64,000 nt of DNA from Clarkia xantiana subsp. parviflora (Eukaryota; Streptophyta; Magnoliopsida; Myrtales; Onagraceae): NCBI GenBank assembly GCA_036873135.1, contig JAPTYO010000001.1, forward strand, positions 47,541,774-47,605,773, written 5' to 3'. The position numbers were made by a program, and so were the translations under genes. Shown one piece after another: positions 22,300 to 33,453 of this stretch. The stretch's first letter is position 1. Each line of letters starts with the position of its first letter. Below the pieces are notes generated by a model that searched no databases, was not told the DNA's origin, and saw only the letters and a list, made by a program, of their open reading frames with translations.

Positions 22300-25278
22300 T
22301 GTGAAAACCCGAAATTACCCTCGATATTTTCATTAATTACTACCTGCCCTTATCTTCGTCTCTCAAAAAAGGCACCGCTCCACACATGTCCGCTCTCACA
22401 CTGACTCTTAAAACTGTTCCACGTTCAGTCTGGTAAACGGCGGTCACACCTCCTGGTTGACTGCGATGTGAATCCTAAGGGATTAAGATTGGTGGACTAT
22501 AATGTGTTTTTGGTGGACTATGTGCGACCGTTCAATGAAGTTTGCTCACCATGGTAACGATTGACTTTGTGGAGGGCTAACAAGGTTGGGTGGATGCTGG
22601 GCATGCTTGTATTAACTTTTAGAGGGCTGAAATTGAACATCGAGGATCATCAGTCAGGCTACAACCCAATTGCTTGCGATGTCCACAGTCTACCCCTTCG
22701 ATTTGGTCGCAATTCACATTCCGACGACCACCTACAACCCTAAATACCTCACCGAAACTATTCTTTCACCAAGTAATTTTGGTACCCAATTTCCCACTGC
22801 AAACTGCACAAACACTCTGTTCGATGATGTTTCACCGATCTGCAACCACCTACCATGGTTACATTAAATCCATGTGTCACGACATCCCTCAATTATTGAT
22901 ACACTACTAACATGGGTCCTGCTCACGACGGCCACCCTGAAGATGTGATACTCCGTCAAACATCTCACATGCGCAAGATCCTGGTAAGTGTTAAACCAAT
23001 ACACGATATTTGGCTCCTTCTGTAATCAATGATTGAGGTCTGCTGAATAAATTTAATGTGATCATCAATTTACAATTCTTAGTTGTACTGACTTGTGGGC
23101 TTTGTATTTTGTCTCGACGACTCTCTCTTCGGAATCAGGTAATATCTGATAAGTCTTAGAAAACACCATTTTAGAGGGCAGATTGATCGTTTTGGGATAA
23201 ATTTTACAATGCAAGTGAGACTGACACCATTTTTGAACTCATCATTTATCAAAGTCTCAGTCTTTATCAAATATTGCATTGTGTATGTTTGAATTTTTTC
23301 CATCTATCACATATTCACATCCACTCACCACTCATTTTTTGTAGAAAATTTCCATAGGATATCAATGACAATAAAAATTCAAACAATCCTTTAAGCTGAT
23401 TCAAAATAAGGGTTTCCCATTACTTTTCTATGTGGGATTTGATATTAAGTATATTATTAGAGGATTTCTGCTAAAAGATATAGTTTCAATTGATTTATGT
23501 ATCAATACATTGCTAAATAATATATATTTATAACAATATGTCTATGCACTTCTTTACAATATACATTCTTTCACTCTCTATTTAAATATGAATGAAACAT
23601 TTAATTACCTTGTAAAAGATAGGGATCATGATTTTTCAATCACGATCTTTCTATTTCTTATTACATATAATTTGCAGAGTCTGTCGCCTCCATTTTGTCT
23701 CGATGATCCTTGTTCGGCACCATAAGCCCCATGCATTTTGAAAGTTGTAACCTTCCAAGTTGGATACACGATCCCCACAGGCAGTGACGCCCTTGATGTT
23801 CTCTACAAGTAGGTAATTTTATAACTTCCATCCACAATTTTAAACTTTGCTTGATTCCATAGAATTTTAAGCCACAATCTTGATTATGCACAGACGACCA
23901 AGGGCATCAGAGAACATTCATCGATCACCTCTAGAGTTGAATAGTCGATATGTGGTCATAATTGACATTCATACTATGCTTGAACCAATTTTGAGGCTTT
24001 CAGTAATAGAGCAATTGATTACTCTTTTTAATTGTTGTTTGTTAGTAATGCAAGTTATCATTGGCTGGAAAACTATATTACCTTAATTTTACCAATCAAA
24101 AGGAAAATTAGTGGTATGTAATATATTTCAACTGCAAATTAAATGAATAGCAGAGATTTTGAAGGCATTCAGGTCTGCCATGATTGAATTAAACAGAGTT
24201 TGGATGACTGAGTTTTTTTTTGGTAATAGTGGTATTACAAAAACGAACTGATATTTCTGCAGGCAAGTGGACCCGTGTGAAGAGTCGTACCTACAATGGA
24301 GATCTAGCGCATGTGTAGTAGACCACATTTAAATCCTGGATCAACAGGTTATTACAAGAAGAGATTGTCTCATAGAGTTACATTATGTAGGAAAAAAAGC
24401 CAATCGAGCAAGCCACCATGTAGTTAATATTTCTGACTGCATGTCCAAAGCAATCTCTCCAATTTATAGAACCTCATCTACTTATTTCGTTTGTATTCGT
24501 TTGTATTGCACTGAGCATATTTTAAGGATTACAAGTGAAGTGATCCTTTATTCCATGGCATAACTAATAGGCTTTAGCTTGGTTTTATGGTAGCTCAACA
24601 TCACCATGAATCGGAAGTGTCCTTTTTCTTTTTTTCGAGCGAGTGGTGTAACCTCTTATGGTCTAGATAAACTATCAGTTACTTTTTCTTATGTTTTGTG
24701 AATAGTAATTTGTTATGGGTAGTGAAATTGGTTTCCTCATTATTTATTATTTTAAATATATGACAGGGCGGGGGAGCTCCTGTCAAGAGAAAAAGTTCAG
24801 CTTTACAAGCCCTCATTACATTAATCAGTTCAAATGAACATGCAGTTACTTTCGTCCTCTAATCGAGAATAGACTATTAATTGACCTGTAATGTAAGGCA
24901 TTTTGTATCTCCGGATCACTATTTTTTTTTTTCATAAGCACTAATTCTTTTAATTAGTCTTTTAAACACATTCTGCCGTACTACTCATGTGATTCTTTTT
25001 TTCTCTAGACATTTGTAATCTTCATTTCATTTCAAAGGGCAACCACTTAACTCCGCAGATGTCATAGTATTAGGCATTAAATGCTTATACACGCCGTATC
25101 CTTAAATAACAATTGGTTAGTAACTTTTTTTCTCACCAATTTATAGTTTTGTAAAGTTCAGTGTATTTTGTTAAGAAAATACTTAATATTATTTGCAAAG
25201 TACTACTAAATCAGATGTTTTTGGGTATATTGATATTTAGAGTGACGCACGTGCGTCGCACGTGCGGGAATTCTCTAG
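22300..25278 (+). mobile_element. Probable Helitron with gene fragments
   Basis: The 3' end at 25250-25278 has the Helitron form: a GC-rich hairpin (GCACGTGC-GTC-GCACGTGC), a short spacer and a CTAG terminus followed by T. The 5' TC end was not found, so the left limit is a guess. The interior is less AT-rich than its surroundings and has exon-like pieces separated by possible introns: an ORF piece ending in HMRKIL before GTAAGT near 22982, and a piece after TGCAG at 24262. Frames are broken by stops. No Rep/helicase is present, so it would be non-autonomous. Confidence 0.5.
24262..24318 (+). pseudogene. Spt5 KOW-like exon fragment
   Basis: After a TGCAG acceptor the frame reads GKWTRVKSRTYNGDLAHV and then stops. 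It resembles the first KOW motif of the elongation factor Spt5, which has the pattern W-x-R-[VIM]-K-x-x-[TI]-Y-x-G-D-L-A-x-V. Eighteen residues are too few for certainty. It is most simply an exon fragment captured by the surrounding Helitron. Confidence 0.4.
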
Positions 25279-25324
25279 TATATATAAAAAGTTTTAAAGT
25301 GAGATTTCAAGTAAAATTAGTGTT

Positions 25325-25462
25325 GGTTACTGATAAAACAAGTTGTGTTTCTTGGACGGACTGAGTTCGAATCTCACTGAAGACGCCACCTAAGGGAAGA
25401 CTTTAACATTAATGCTCCTCGTCCGAAATTGCCGAAGCAATCTTATCAAAAAAAAAAAAAAA
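25325..25462 (+). mobile_element. SINE with poly(A) tail
   Basis: 138 bp ending in a long A run. It is flanked by direct repeats of about 16 bases (25309-25324 and 25463-25478) that differ at two positions. A pol III B-box-like GAGTTCGAATCTC lies at about 25367. These marks fit a tRNA-derived SINE, with a degenerate A box near its start. It lies just downstream of the Helitron end. Confidence 0.75.
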
Positions 25463-25478
25463 AAGTAAAATTGGTATT

Positions 25479-27100
25479 ATGAATAAAATCGGTACTTATA
25501 TTAAATATCAATTGGAAAAGTCACAATTAAAATACTTCAATACATGCGTGTGTATACATAGGTTTTCCTTTCTTTTCGTATGATCTTTTTTTTTCCCTTT
25601 ATATATTAATTTGTTTTTAGTTTTTTTTACTGATAAAGGTTTAATTTTATTGTAATAATTAAAAGAATGACAGAACGAGCTAATATAGTACCGAAAGTGA
25701 AATTATCATGTGTTGAATTCACTATTCCACAAGCAATTAAATTTTCTAATTAATTAGTGACGATTCTTTAAAAACAATTTTTTATAAAACATTATCGCTC
25801 GAGTCCGACAACTCTTTCATTTTGAAGCTGAATTACCACTAATATAGGATTATATGAAGTCAGTAAAAATTGGGACACTATCCCCAGTTACATACATATA
25901 CACCGTCAATACTTTTAAGAAGATCAATATCAACACTAGTCTTTATATATAATATATATAATGAGTCACTTAGACAAATAAATTATAGATTTATAAAGAC
26001 TTCACTAACCTCATAATTCAGTTAGACAAAGACTTCAAATAAAATAGAGAATCATTTACAATGGGTTTATATGAGACTTCATACACCAAGAGTTTGTCTT
26101 TCTTTAATCAACTAAGCTACTACTAGAGTTACACTTATCTTATTATATTCTATAGAAACTTATTATTAGAGAATTAAAAGGGGTAAATGTGAGAGCTTTT
26201 AAGTTTGTTTGTTGTTTTTTTTTCAAAAAAATGAATGAGCTAGTAGTGGCAAGTGGCAACCCTCACGTTCTGCGTTTTTTCCGATCAGACTTAGCGAACA
26301 ACTAACGCATGCACTGACCCAGTCAACGTAACCCCATCAACAACAACCTAGTATATATAATTAAGAGACCGGCTCGTTAAGCCCAGACATGACCTGATAT
26401 TTTTATATCCGCACCTGAGGGGTTTTTAACCTAGAATTTCAGAGCCAAATAACGCGAAAGTAAGCGCTCTTAACCACTAGATCATCACTGCCGGTGGTGG
26501 TTAAGTATTAGTTGTTTTTTTTGTTATTAAATAAATAAAAATGTACGCGGCCAAAAAAATATCCGTGGGCCGTGGATAACTGGGTACTTGGGCTTGAATC
26601 TCGGCAGCCACAAAATAAAAATGTTTTCTTCTTTCTCTACGAAAAAAATACAATTTTTCTTTGGAAAAACAACAAATGTTCGTAGTCGTAGAATTCGGCC
26701 TGAGGGCGAAACCCGGGGGATTCTATGAGGAAGGTGTATTCAACTTGTTCGCTGTATATGTATTTTAGAGTTGAGTTAAACACGAATCTAATTCTCAAAG
26801 AAGATATATTGCAATTTTTCTCTGGGAAAGTGTTAGATTGTCCCATTTATTTTGTATCAAAATCACGATTGTCATTTATGAATATTAGTGAATTTAACAC
26901 GTGCAGTTAACATAATATTAAATTTATAAACTTTACTGATTGAGAAATGTAGTTAAAATTGACCTAATAAAAGAATATAAGTATATTGATGGTTTCACTT
27001 AGAAGATAAATTACTGGAAGAACTAAAGCAAGAGTTTTATTACCAAATATTAGACTAACATGGAACAAATAGTTAAAGAACCCATTAATTAACTTATATA
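25479..27100. other. AT-rich intergenic stretch
   Basis: No gene found. It contains the second copy (26225-26350) of the dispersed repeat also at 21150-21300. Near 26455-26500 a minus-strand A-box-like phrase (TCTAGTGGTTAAGAGCG) could be a tRNA-derived remnant. Confidence 0.4.
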
Positions 27101-27117
27101 TATAAATTTAGAAATCC

Positions 27118-27990
27118 TCATACATGAATATATATACCACAACATCCTATTACATGAATAAAAACAGATAAGATGTAGTAAAAAAAATATTTTTTAAAGT
27201 CCAGAAATATAAGAAATTGATTGTTCGACCGATGAACACCAAAACTATTGTTGAGTCTCCTCACAGATGGACCCATTCCCTTGGGCAGACGGCAACGACA
27301 CTGATGTTCAAAGTCCAAGGTCGGCTTCATGTGAGATAATGTTTTTTCATAGTTATTTGCCTGCAATTAAGAAGAAAGTAATCGGAATTTGAACACGGTA
27401 CATTAAGCTAATAACTTAGAAATCCAAGTATAAAAAATTAAGGCTATAACATACATTACTTGTGCAGAATCAGAAGCAACTGTTTCAGTAAATCCAACCC
27501 CACGAGCTTCAGCAAAAGAACGGAAACCCTTTAATTATGAGTCTAATATGTTGTTAATAGGAAATACAACACTTATAAAAGACAATGGATTTCGCGACCC
27601 AAGCTTTCATCTATATATATATCTTTCCAAATCTTAGAGGGAAGGGAAGAACTACATACCGACAATCCAGATAGATGCGGACGCCTGGCGGTTAAAAAAG
27701 GGAGACAAACCGTGACGAATAACTATAATAAAAGTTCTTTGAGGCATAACCAGCAAACGACGTGCCTTTAACCGCTATGTTTCAATCGGTCCTTTCCAAT
27801 CGGTGTTTGGCTTCCTCTAATCTGAATTGCTGTTTTGATGAGAAGGGAGGAGATATGTGTCGAGACGGTGGGCAAGGAAGGAGATGATGGGTAGATATCT
27901 TCAGAGGTATAGATAGATGTGTTAGTGGGGGGTGTTAGTTTGTGGTTTCGTTGGGGTATTTTTGGTAACTTGAAGTTGGAACCAGCTAGG
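27118..27990 (-). other. Exon-like segments, product not recognised
   Basis: On the minus strand a 5' part (27990-27665), a middle piece with FAEARGVGFTETVASDSAQ (about 27530-27465) and a piece with HQCRCRLPKGMGPSVRRLNN (about 27310-27250) look exon-like, with lower AT content and splice-like borders. I do not recognise a family. It could be a small or decayed gene or a captured fragment. Confidence 0.25.
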
Positions 27991-28463
27991 AAGGTGTTTG
28001 TCTTTTATATAGAGGAAATATTATTTGTATATTATATCCACTTAACATTTCAAAATATCTAATTATATATGGTCTCTTTTTCTTGAAATCGAACAGAAAT
28101 TGTTAAAAATGACAAAAAATACATTTGTTTAGACTTAGAATAAGTATACAATTTGATTTCAAAATTATGCAAAATGAATGATGTGGTGTTCAAGTATTTT
28201 TCAAGTAAAGATGTAATATTTTTTATTTTGTGATCCATAAAGTTCTAAAACACACATTTGAGAACAGGAAACTCTAGAATTGATTTTGAACGGTGAATTT
28301 AAACCCGTGTAACTATGTAATTTATATAAACAGAGATTAGATTCGATTCATTGTCGATATTAACTACATGAATTGTTATCCACAAGACGTGGGACGTAGA
28401 AAAGGCGTGATAAATAACACTGCACTCTAACTAGTCTAATTACAAGTACATCGATCGATCTCA

Positions 28464-29948
28464 CTATCTTCTAATTCTATTATGAAAGTGAAGGACTTCA
28501 TGCATTAGTCTCTCCTTAATCTCATCTGCCCCAGAGATACGATCCAACCCGTTAACATCAATGGTGAATGGCGCAGGAATGTCGATATGCGGTTCATAAT
28601 ACTCCGCCATGTAAGGATGCTTCAACGCTTCCGCAACACTAATCCTCTTCCTCGGGTCAAACAACAGCATCCTCTTCAGTAAATCTACGGCCAGGGAATC
28701 CGCAACAGGGTACCGACCCGAAAACCCGGTTCCTTCACAAAACGGCAACGCCTTGATAATGTACTCCTTAACCGCAATATCATCAATGAACTCCAAATCC
28801 TCCTCTTTTGGTGTCCCCAGCGTTTTCAATATGAGTTTAATTTGGCCCAACTCACTATTTCCACCAAAAATAATCTGTTTTTCGAGCATCTCTGCGAATA
28901 TGCATCCGAGAGACCAGACGTCGATGGCGGTTCCGTAGTTTTCGCAGCCGAGAAGAAGCTCGGGAGCACGGTAGCAGAGAGAAACGACGGGCCTTGTCAT
29001 GTTTTGGTCCTCGCTCCGGGCAAACCCTAGATCCCCGATCTTGAGATCGCAGTCAGCGTTCAAGAAGATGTTGGCCGGTTTCAGATCTCTGTGGAGGACG
29101 TTTGCTGAATGCAGATAGTGCAGACCGCTTAGCATCTGCAAAATTATCAAAATGATCAAAACCCTAAACCCTATAAATACCCAAAAATAGAATGTTAACA
29201 TTATATAATAGCTAGGGTTGATACAAACCGAATAGATACCATGTGTTTTAACTAATTTTACAAATCGCTAATTTTAATATAAACCTACCTCTCTAACCTA
29301 TAATTTTTCAATTGCCGACCAAATTGTTAAATCCATTAATATTTCCATCGATCAAATTGGACGAAAAAGAGTATATGCTGATTTTTTTTAGGGTTAATGA
29401 GATTAAACTGGACACTACCTAAATCTAATTTGTCCATTATCGTGCAATTTATAATATGAAACTACCTCGACCAAAATCAAACCCTAACCCTAAAACTACC
29501 CAAAATAGAATGTTGCAATTATGACAAAACAGGGTAAACCCTAAAAGTAGGAATAATTAAGACATACCTGATAAACAAAGTACTGGATATGGGAATTGGA
29601 GATGGGCTGATGACGGATGAGTTGGCAAAGGTCAGTCTCCATTAGTTCATAGAACATGTAAACGTCGGTGGATTGGTGGTTGTTGGGAAGAGAAACATCA
29701 GTAAATTGGATGATATTGGGGTGTTTAATCTGCTTCAAGATGAACACCTCTCGCAGAACCATACGCGCCTCGGTGGTGTCTTGGAGAGCCTCGTAGATCT
29801 TCTTAACAGCCACCGCCTGGTTCGTCGTACGGTTGATCGCCGAACAAACAACACCGTAAGATCCTTCTCCGATGCGTTTGATGACGACATACTTGTTGGA
29901 GTCAATCTCAAACACTGTCCGTGGCAGCTTACTTGCTTGAATCGCCAT
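28464..29948 (-). CDS. MAP kinase-like protein kinase, atypical activation loop
   Basis: Two exons, 29948-29568 and 29135-28464, joined in phase 0, give 350 residues; an in-frame ATG at 29981 would add 11. All kinase hallmarks are present: glycine loop GEGSYGVV (27-34), VAVKK with Lys49, Glu67, HRDLKPAN (142-149), D162-L-G in place of DFG, and APE (184-186). Sequence order and length fit plant MAP kinases. However, the activation loop reads [15 protein letters not shown], so the canonical T-[E/D]-Y is T174-R-P and the tyrosine is gone. It should still bind ATP and phosphorylate Ser/Thr, but dual phosphorylation by a MAPK kinase is not possible in the usual way. Two exons is few for a plant MAPK. 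A CDK-like kinase is the alternative. It is an ordinary gene between transposon-rich tracts. Confidence 0.88.
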
Positions 29949-30019
29949 CTCTTTCTCTCCCCCTCTCTTGATCTCAAACAATATTTGAATAGACGTAATG
30001 ATTAAGAATCACTTCTTCC

Positions 30020-30235
30020 AACAATGAGTACATATATATATGCCAAATATATATAAATCTTTTCACATATATATCCAGTATATACGTCGAGAAATCAAAT
30101 ATATAATATATATCCGTCATATATAAGGTCCGCCACCTGTTCCATCTTGAGTATATATATATATGCCAAATATATATGAAAAATATATCTTGTTACCATT
30201 TATACGCCGAGAAACCAAAAATGTATTCATATATA
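30020..30235. repeat. Duplicated AT-rich segment upstream of kinase gene
   Basis: Two copies (about 30025-30100 and 30153-30225) share GAGTA, TATATATATGCCAAATATATAT, then TATACG(T/C)CGAGAAA(T/C)CAAA. They lie directly upstream of the minus-strand kinase and may include its promoter. Confidence 0.55.
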
Positions 30236-30239
30236 TATA

Positions 30240-31417
30240 TCTTTTGTTTTTTGGCACAGTATTTTATTTATTTCCTCCAGATAATATGATAAAATTAGTA
30301 ATTAAATAGGGTCGCACGTGATTTTAATTAGGAATAATATATAATTTGGTTGCTCTTTAGTTTAATTATGTGCTCGTTAGTTACTTATGTGACAAATTAA
30401 TTATTACTTTTTAATGAAATGTCCAAAATACCCTTTCGTATTCATTCTTTAGCATGCTCTTTATCAAGTCTTTCATAAAAAACATTATTTTTCCATTTTT
30501 TTAAAATCGAACACCAAGTTCAAATTTAAACACTAGCTACGTTCGGATTCGAACCCAGTGTTCAACTTTTTTTTTTAACAATTTTTTTTTAAAATTTTTT
30601 TTATGAAAAACTTGATAAATTTGATGAAGAACACAATAAAGAACACGATGGACATAATGAAGAACTTGGTGAAAAACAAATTGATTTTTGTCTGGCCAAC
30701 TCGCTGAATAGACTGAATGTAAGTGTAAAATTGTCATGTTATAACCATTTTATTAATCACATTCGGGTCAAACATAAGTAACTAAATGAAATAAATTTGA
30801 ACCGACAATTTAATCATATTCTGAAACGTAGATAACCTAACTATTACGTTAAAAAAATAAGTAACTAAACAATGTATGGAAAACTTATAATTATTTGGGG
30901 TACTCAACTCAAACACGCCATATAGTTCACGCCAATAGAGCCAAACACACATGATAGTATATATTTAGAAGTGAAAATGAGTAATTTAACTCAATCCCAT
31001 ATCTAAGTAATTATGAAAATGAGAATCACTCAAATAATTATTATCTGTTTACTCGAAACCATCTTAATGCATGGTAGGTGTGTGGTAAGTGGTACGTATA
31101 CTAATTAATAAAAAAACCATGCATGTGTGACCATCTCATTTGTAAAGTGTGAAAGACATTTGTCTTCGCTTAAAAATGAAAAAAAGAGTAATTGTCCCAT
31201 ATTGATTGGGAGGAGAGATAAGTTGGCTAACTTCATAAGGTAGTAACAATATACAAGTCAAGATATTCTCTCTATGCATACCCGCGCATGGATGCAAATG
31301 AGTTGATCTGAAACACACGGGTAAGTTTGACTTGTGTGCGCGTCCGCGACGTGAGTTTTTTTTTCTTCATGAAAATGTTTTTTAGCGTTTAGATTTTGAG
31401 TAATTAAAGGATTAGGT

Positions 31418-31448
<31 letters not shown>
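30240..31448. other. Intergenic stretch
   Basis: No gene or transposon seen. A poly-T run occupies about 31420-31450. Confidence 0.45.
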
Positions 31449-31450
<2 letters not shown>

Positions 31451-31663
31451 CTAAAACTCTATTAGATTGGGTGAACAGTTTGACTTAGTGAACCCTAGAG
31501 GGCTAAAATTGGACGAACCGTTTGACCGGGTAAATGACTAAAACTGGGTTCACCCAACTACCAATTTTAGTCATTTAGGGTTGACCCGGCCAAACTGTAC
31601 GTCCAATTTAGCCATCTAAGGTTTATACAACAAAACTGTTCACTCAATCTAATAGTGTTTTAG
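31449..31663. mobile_element. Small fold-back element
   Basis: About 215 bp. TTCTAAAACTCTATTAGATTG at the left pairs with CAATCTAATAGTGTTTTAGAA at the right, and inner parts (AACAGTTTGAC, GACTAAAA) also pair. No coding capacity. A partial relative lies at about 18155-18195. Confidence 0.75.
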
Positions 31664-31739
31664 AAAAATAAAATAAAAAAAAGCTATTAAATATGATTTG
31701 TTAGTAATTAATGGAATTTTTTTAATTAATTGAAAGTTG

Positions 31740-32135
31740 GATGATTTGGAGAATTTTCCAAATATCACACTTCTATTAATTCGTCGCTCCACGTGGCACT
31801 GATGACGTGGTATAACCGTCACATAAAATACTTTCTCCTCTAAGAGTGTCTAGGAGTCTAAGTAATTAAGATAGTCTAGAAGAGTCTTAAGTGTGTAGAA
31901 AAGTCTAAGTAAGTATGAGTCGTAAGAAGTCTCTAGAAAATGAAGTTACTAGAGTATGAAGTCACTAGAAGATCAAGTAACTAGAAGCATCTACTTGTAC
32001 CTATAAATACTTGATGAGATGAATGAGAATGCAACAAGTTGAGACAACACAACAAGTCTCTCATATCCTCTCTACATCTCTCACACACATACACACGGAT
32101 AAATATTCAAACACCAACAGGTGGTAACTCCCTTT
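31740..32135 (+). other. LTR-like promoter segment, unassigned
   Basis: Contains CCTATAAATACTTG near 32010 followed by a CT-rich leader with CTCTCATATCCTCTC, and near 31860-31990 short repeats of AGTCTAAG/TCTAGAAG. It looks like the promoter half of an LTR, but I found neither matching ends nor a partner. Confidence 0.3.
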
Positions 32136-32179
32136 GAGTCTGTTGTCGAATCATTCATTTTCTCACGTGTAACCTGTTA

Positions 32180-32715
32180 TCACAAAATTGGGTAAGTGTA
32201 GAAATATTACTGTAGCAAATGTCGGATATAGGCTCCCTTTGAAATTGGCTAAGTATAAAATCATTTCCCTAAAGGATACATCGCATTTTAGGCGCATGTG
32301 TTGGTTCCCTCGCTAAAAATGACTAAATATAAAGATTTGCCCCCGTAGAGGGCGCGCAGCAAGTATGGATTTTGCCTCCGTAGTGAGTGCGCAGTAAGTA
32401 TGATATTTGCGCCCGTAGTGGGTACGCAGTAACCTCATGATCATCACTGGAATTTGACTAGGTAAGATGGGTAACACTTTTTAGATTATCATCCAAATGC
32501 GGCTAAGTATAGCACTTATTACGTAGTAGTGATGTAACATCTCCCAGATCATCATTGAAATTTGGCTAAGTGTAGGATTTCTCATATAGAAGAGTGCAAC
32601 ATCCTCAAAATCATCATTGAAATTTGGCTAAGTGTAGGATTTGTCACGCAGCAAGAGGTGTGTAGCACCCTTTAGATTATCACCAAAATTTGGCTAAGTA
32701 CCAAAAATTAATATT
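32180..32715. repeat. Diverged tandem repeats
   Basis: About five units of 70-80 bp share ATCATCATTGAAATTTGGCTAA and GTGTAGGATTT. Upstream at about 32335-32440 three shorter units share TTTGC-CCCGTAGTG and GCGCAGTAAGTATG. Their position beyond pol and the antisense fragment of the second Tat element suggests they are that element's 3' repeat region. Confidence 0.6.
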
Positions 32716-32750
32716 TGCTCCCGTATCGGTGGTGCAGTAGAACGTTGTTC

Positions 32751-32774
32751 ACACACACACACACACACACACAC
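32751..32774. repeat. (AC)12 microsatellite
   Basis: A perfect AC dinucleotide run between the diverged repeats and the antisense fragment. Confidence 0.95.
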
Positions 32775-32910
32775 GAGGGTTGACAACTTCTCTTTTGACG
32801 TTTCAGGATTTTGTTTGGCGGGAATCACCAAGTTTGGATTTTCTTGAAGAGGAGTTTTACTGGCGCCTCCTTCGATAGGTATTCCTTCAATTCTCGCAGG
32901 GTGGACCAGA

Positions 32911-33317
32911 ATGCCTAAGTATTTTTCTCCCAAAGCTGTTATTACTCGCTTTCCGAACTTAGTCTTAGAGTCGTCAAGGTCAGAGTCAGAATCACAATCC
33001 ATGTTAGAATCAGAGTCCTCTTATGAGTTAGAGTTTGCCTCCTGTTATGGGGCGAGTTTGGGACCAGAGGTCGAATATTTGCGGAGATCTTTCTCGGGCA
33101 ATATTTTGAACGAGAGTTTCATCGTCATGTCAAGATGGCCGGTCTTTGTTCTTCAAAAAAAGCTTCATATCCTTTTCGTTCTTCTTCGGGCCTTGCGCTT
33201 GGCGTGTTTACTGTGCCTCCAGAAGGGCGGGTGGCATTGTACACCGCCCAGGTGCAGAGCGGCTTGCGGTTCCCTTACTGTGAGGATTTGATCAAAATTT
33301 GTCGTTACAATAAATAA
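32911..33317 (+). pseudogene. Fragment of the Tat antisense gene
   Basis: On the plus strand, so antisense to the decayed pol. Two frames together resemble exon 1 of the gene at 9737-7295. The clearest part is VFTVPPEGRVALYTAQ followed by SGLRFPYCEDLIKICRY, which parallels the VTVPP...GLRFPYCKDLVRLCRH region there. It is interrupted by a frameshift and truncated. It shows that the antisense gene belongs to the family rather than being a chance ORF in one copy. Confidence 0.75.
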
Positions 33318-33453
33318 TGCATATACACTATCCTATTTTAAGCCAGTCCTATCTTTAGAAACTTCGCGACCTTCCATATTTAAATACTTCCTTTTTTTTT
33401 ACGTGTCACATATGACATTTTGAACGTGCTACGCGCGGACCAAAATTAGGTGT

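Noticed and set aside
22561..22910. Short overlapping ORFs in the Helitron candidate
   Set aside because: Three frames overlap with none extended or recognisable; treated as part of captured fragments.
26340..26350. CTAGTATA as a second Helitron end
   Set aside because: There is no GC hairpin before it; the same text at 21270 is part of a dispersed repeat.
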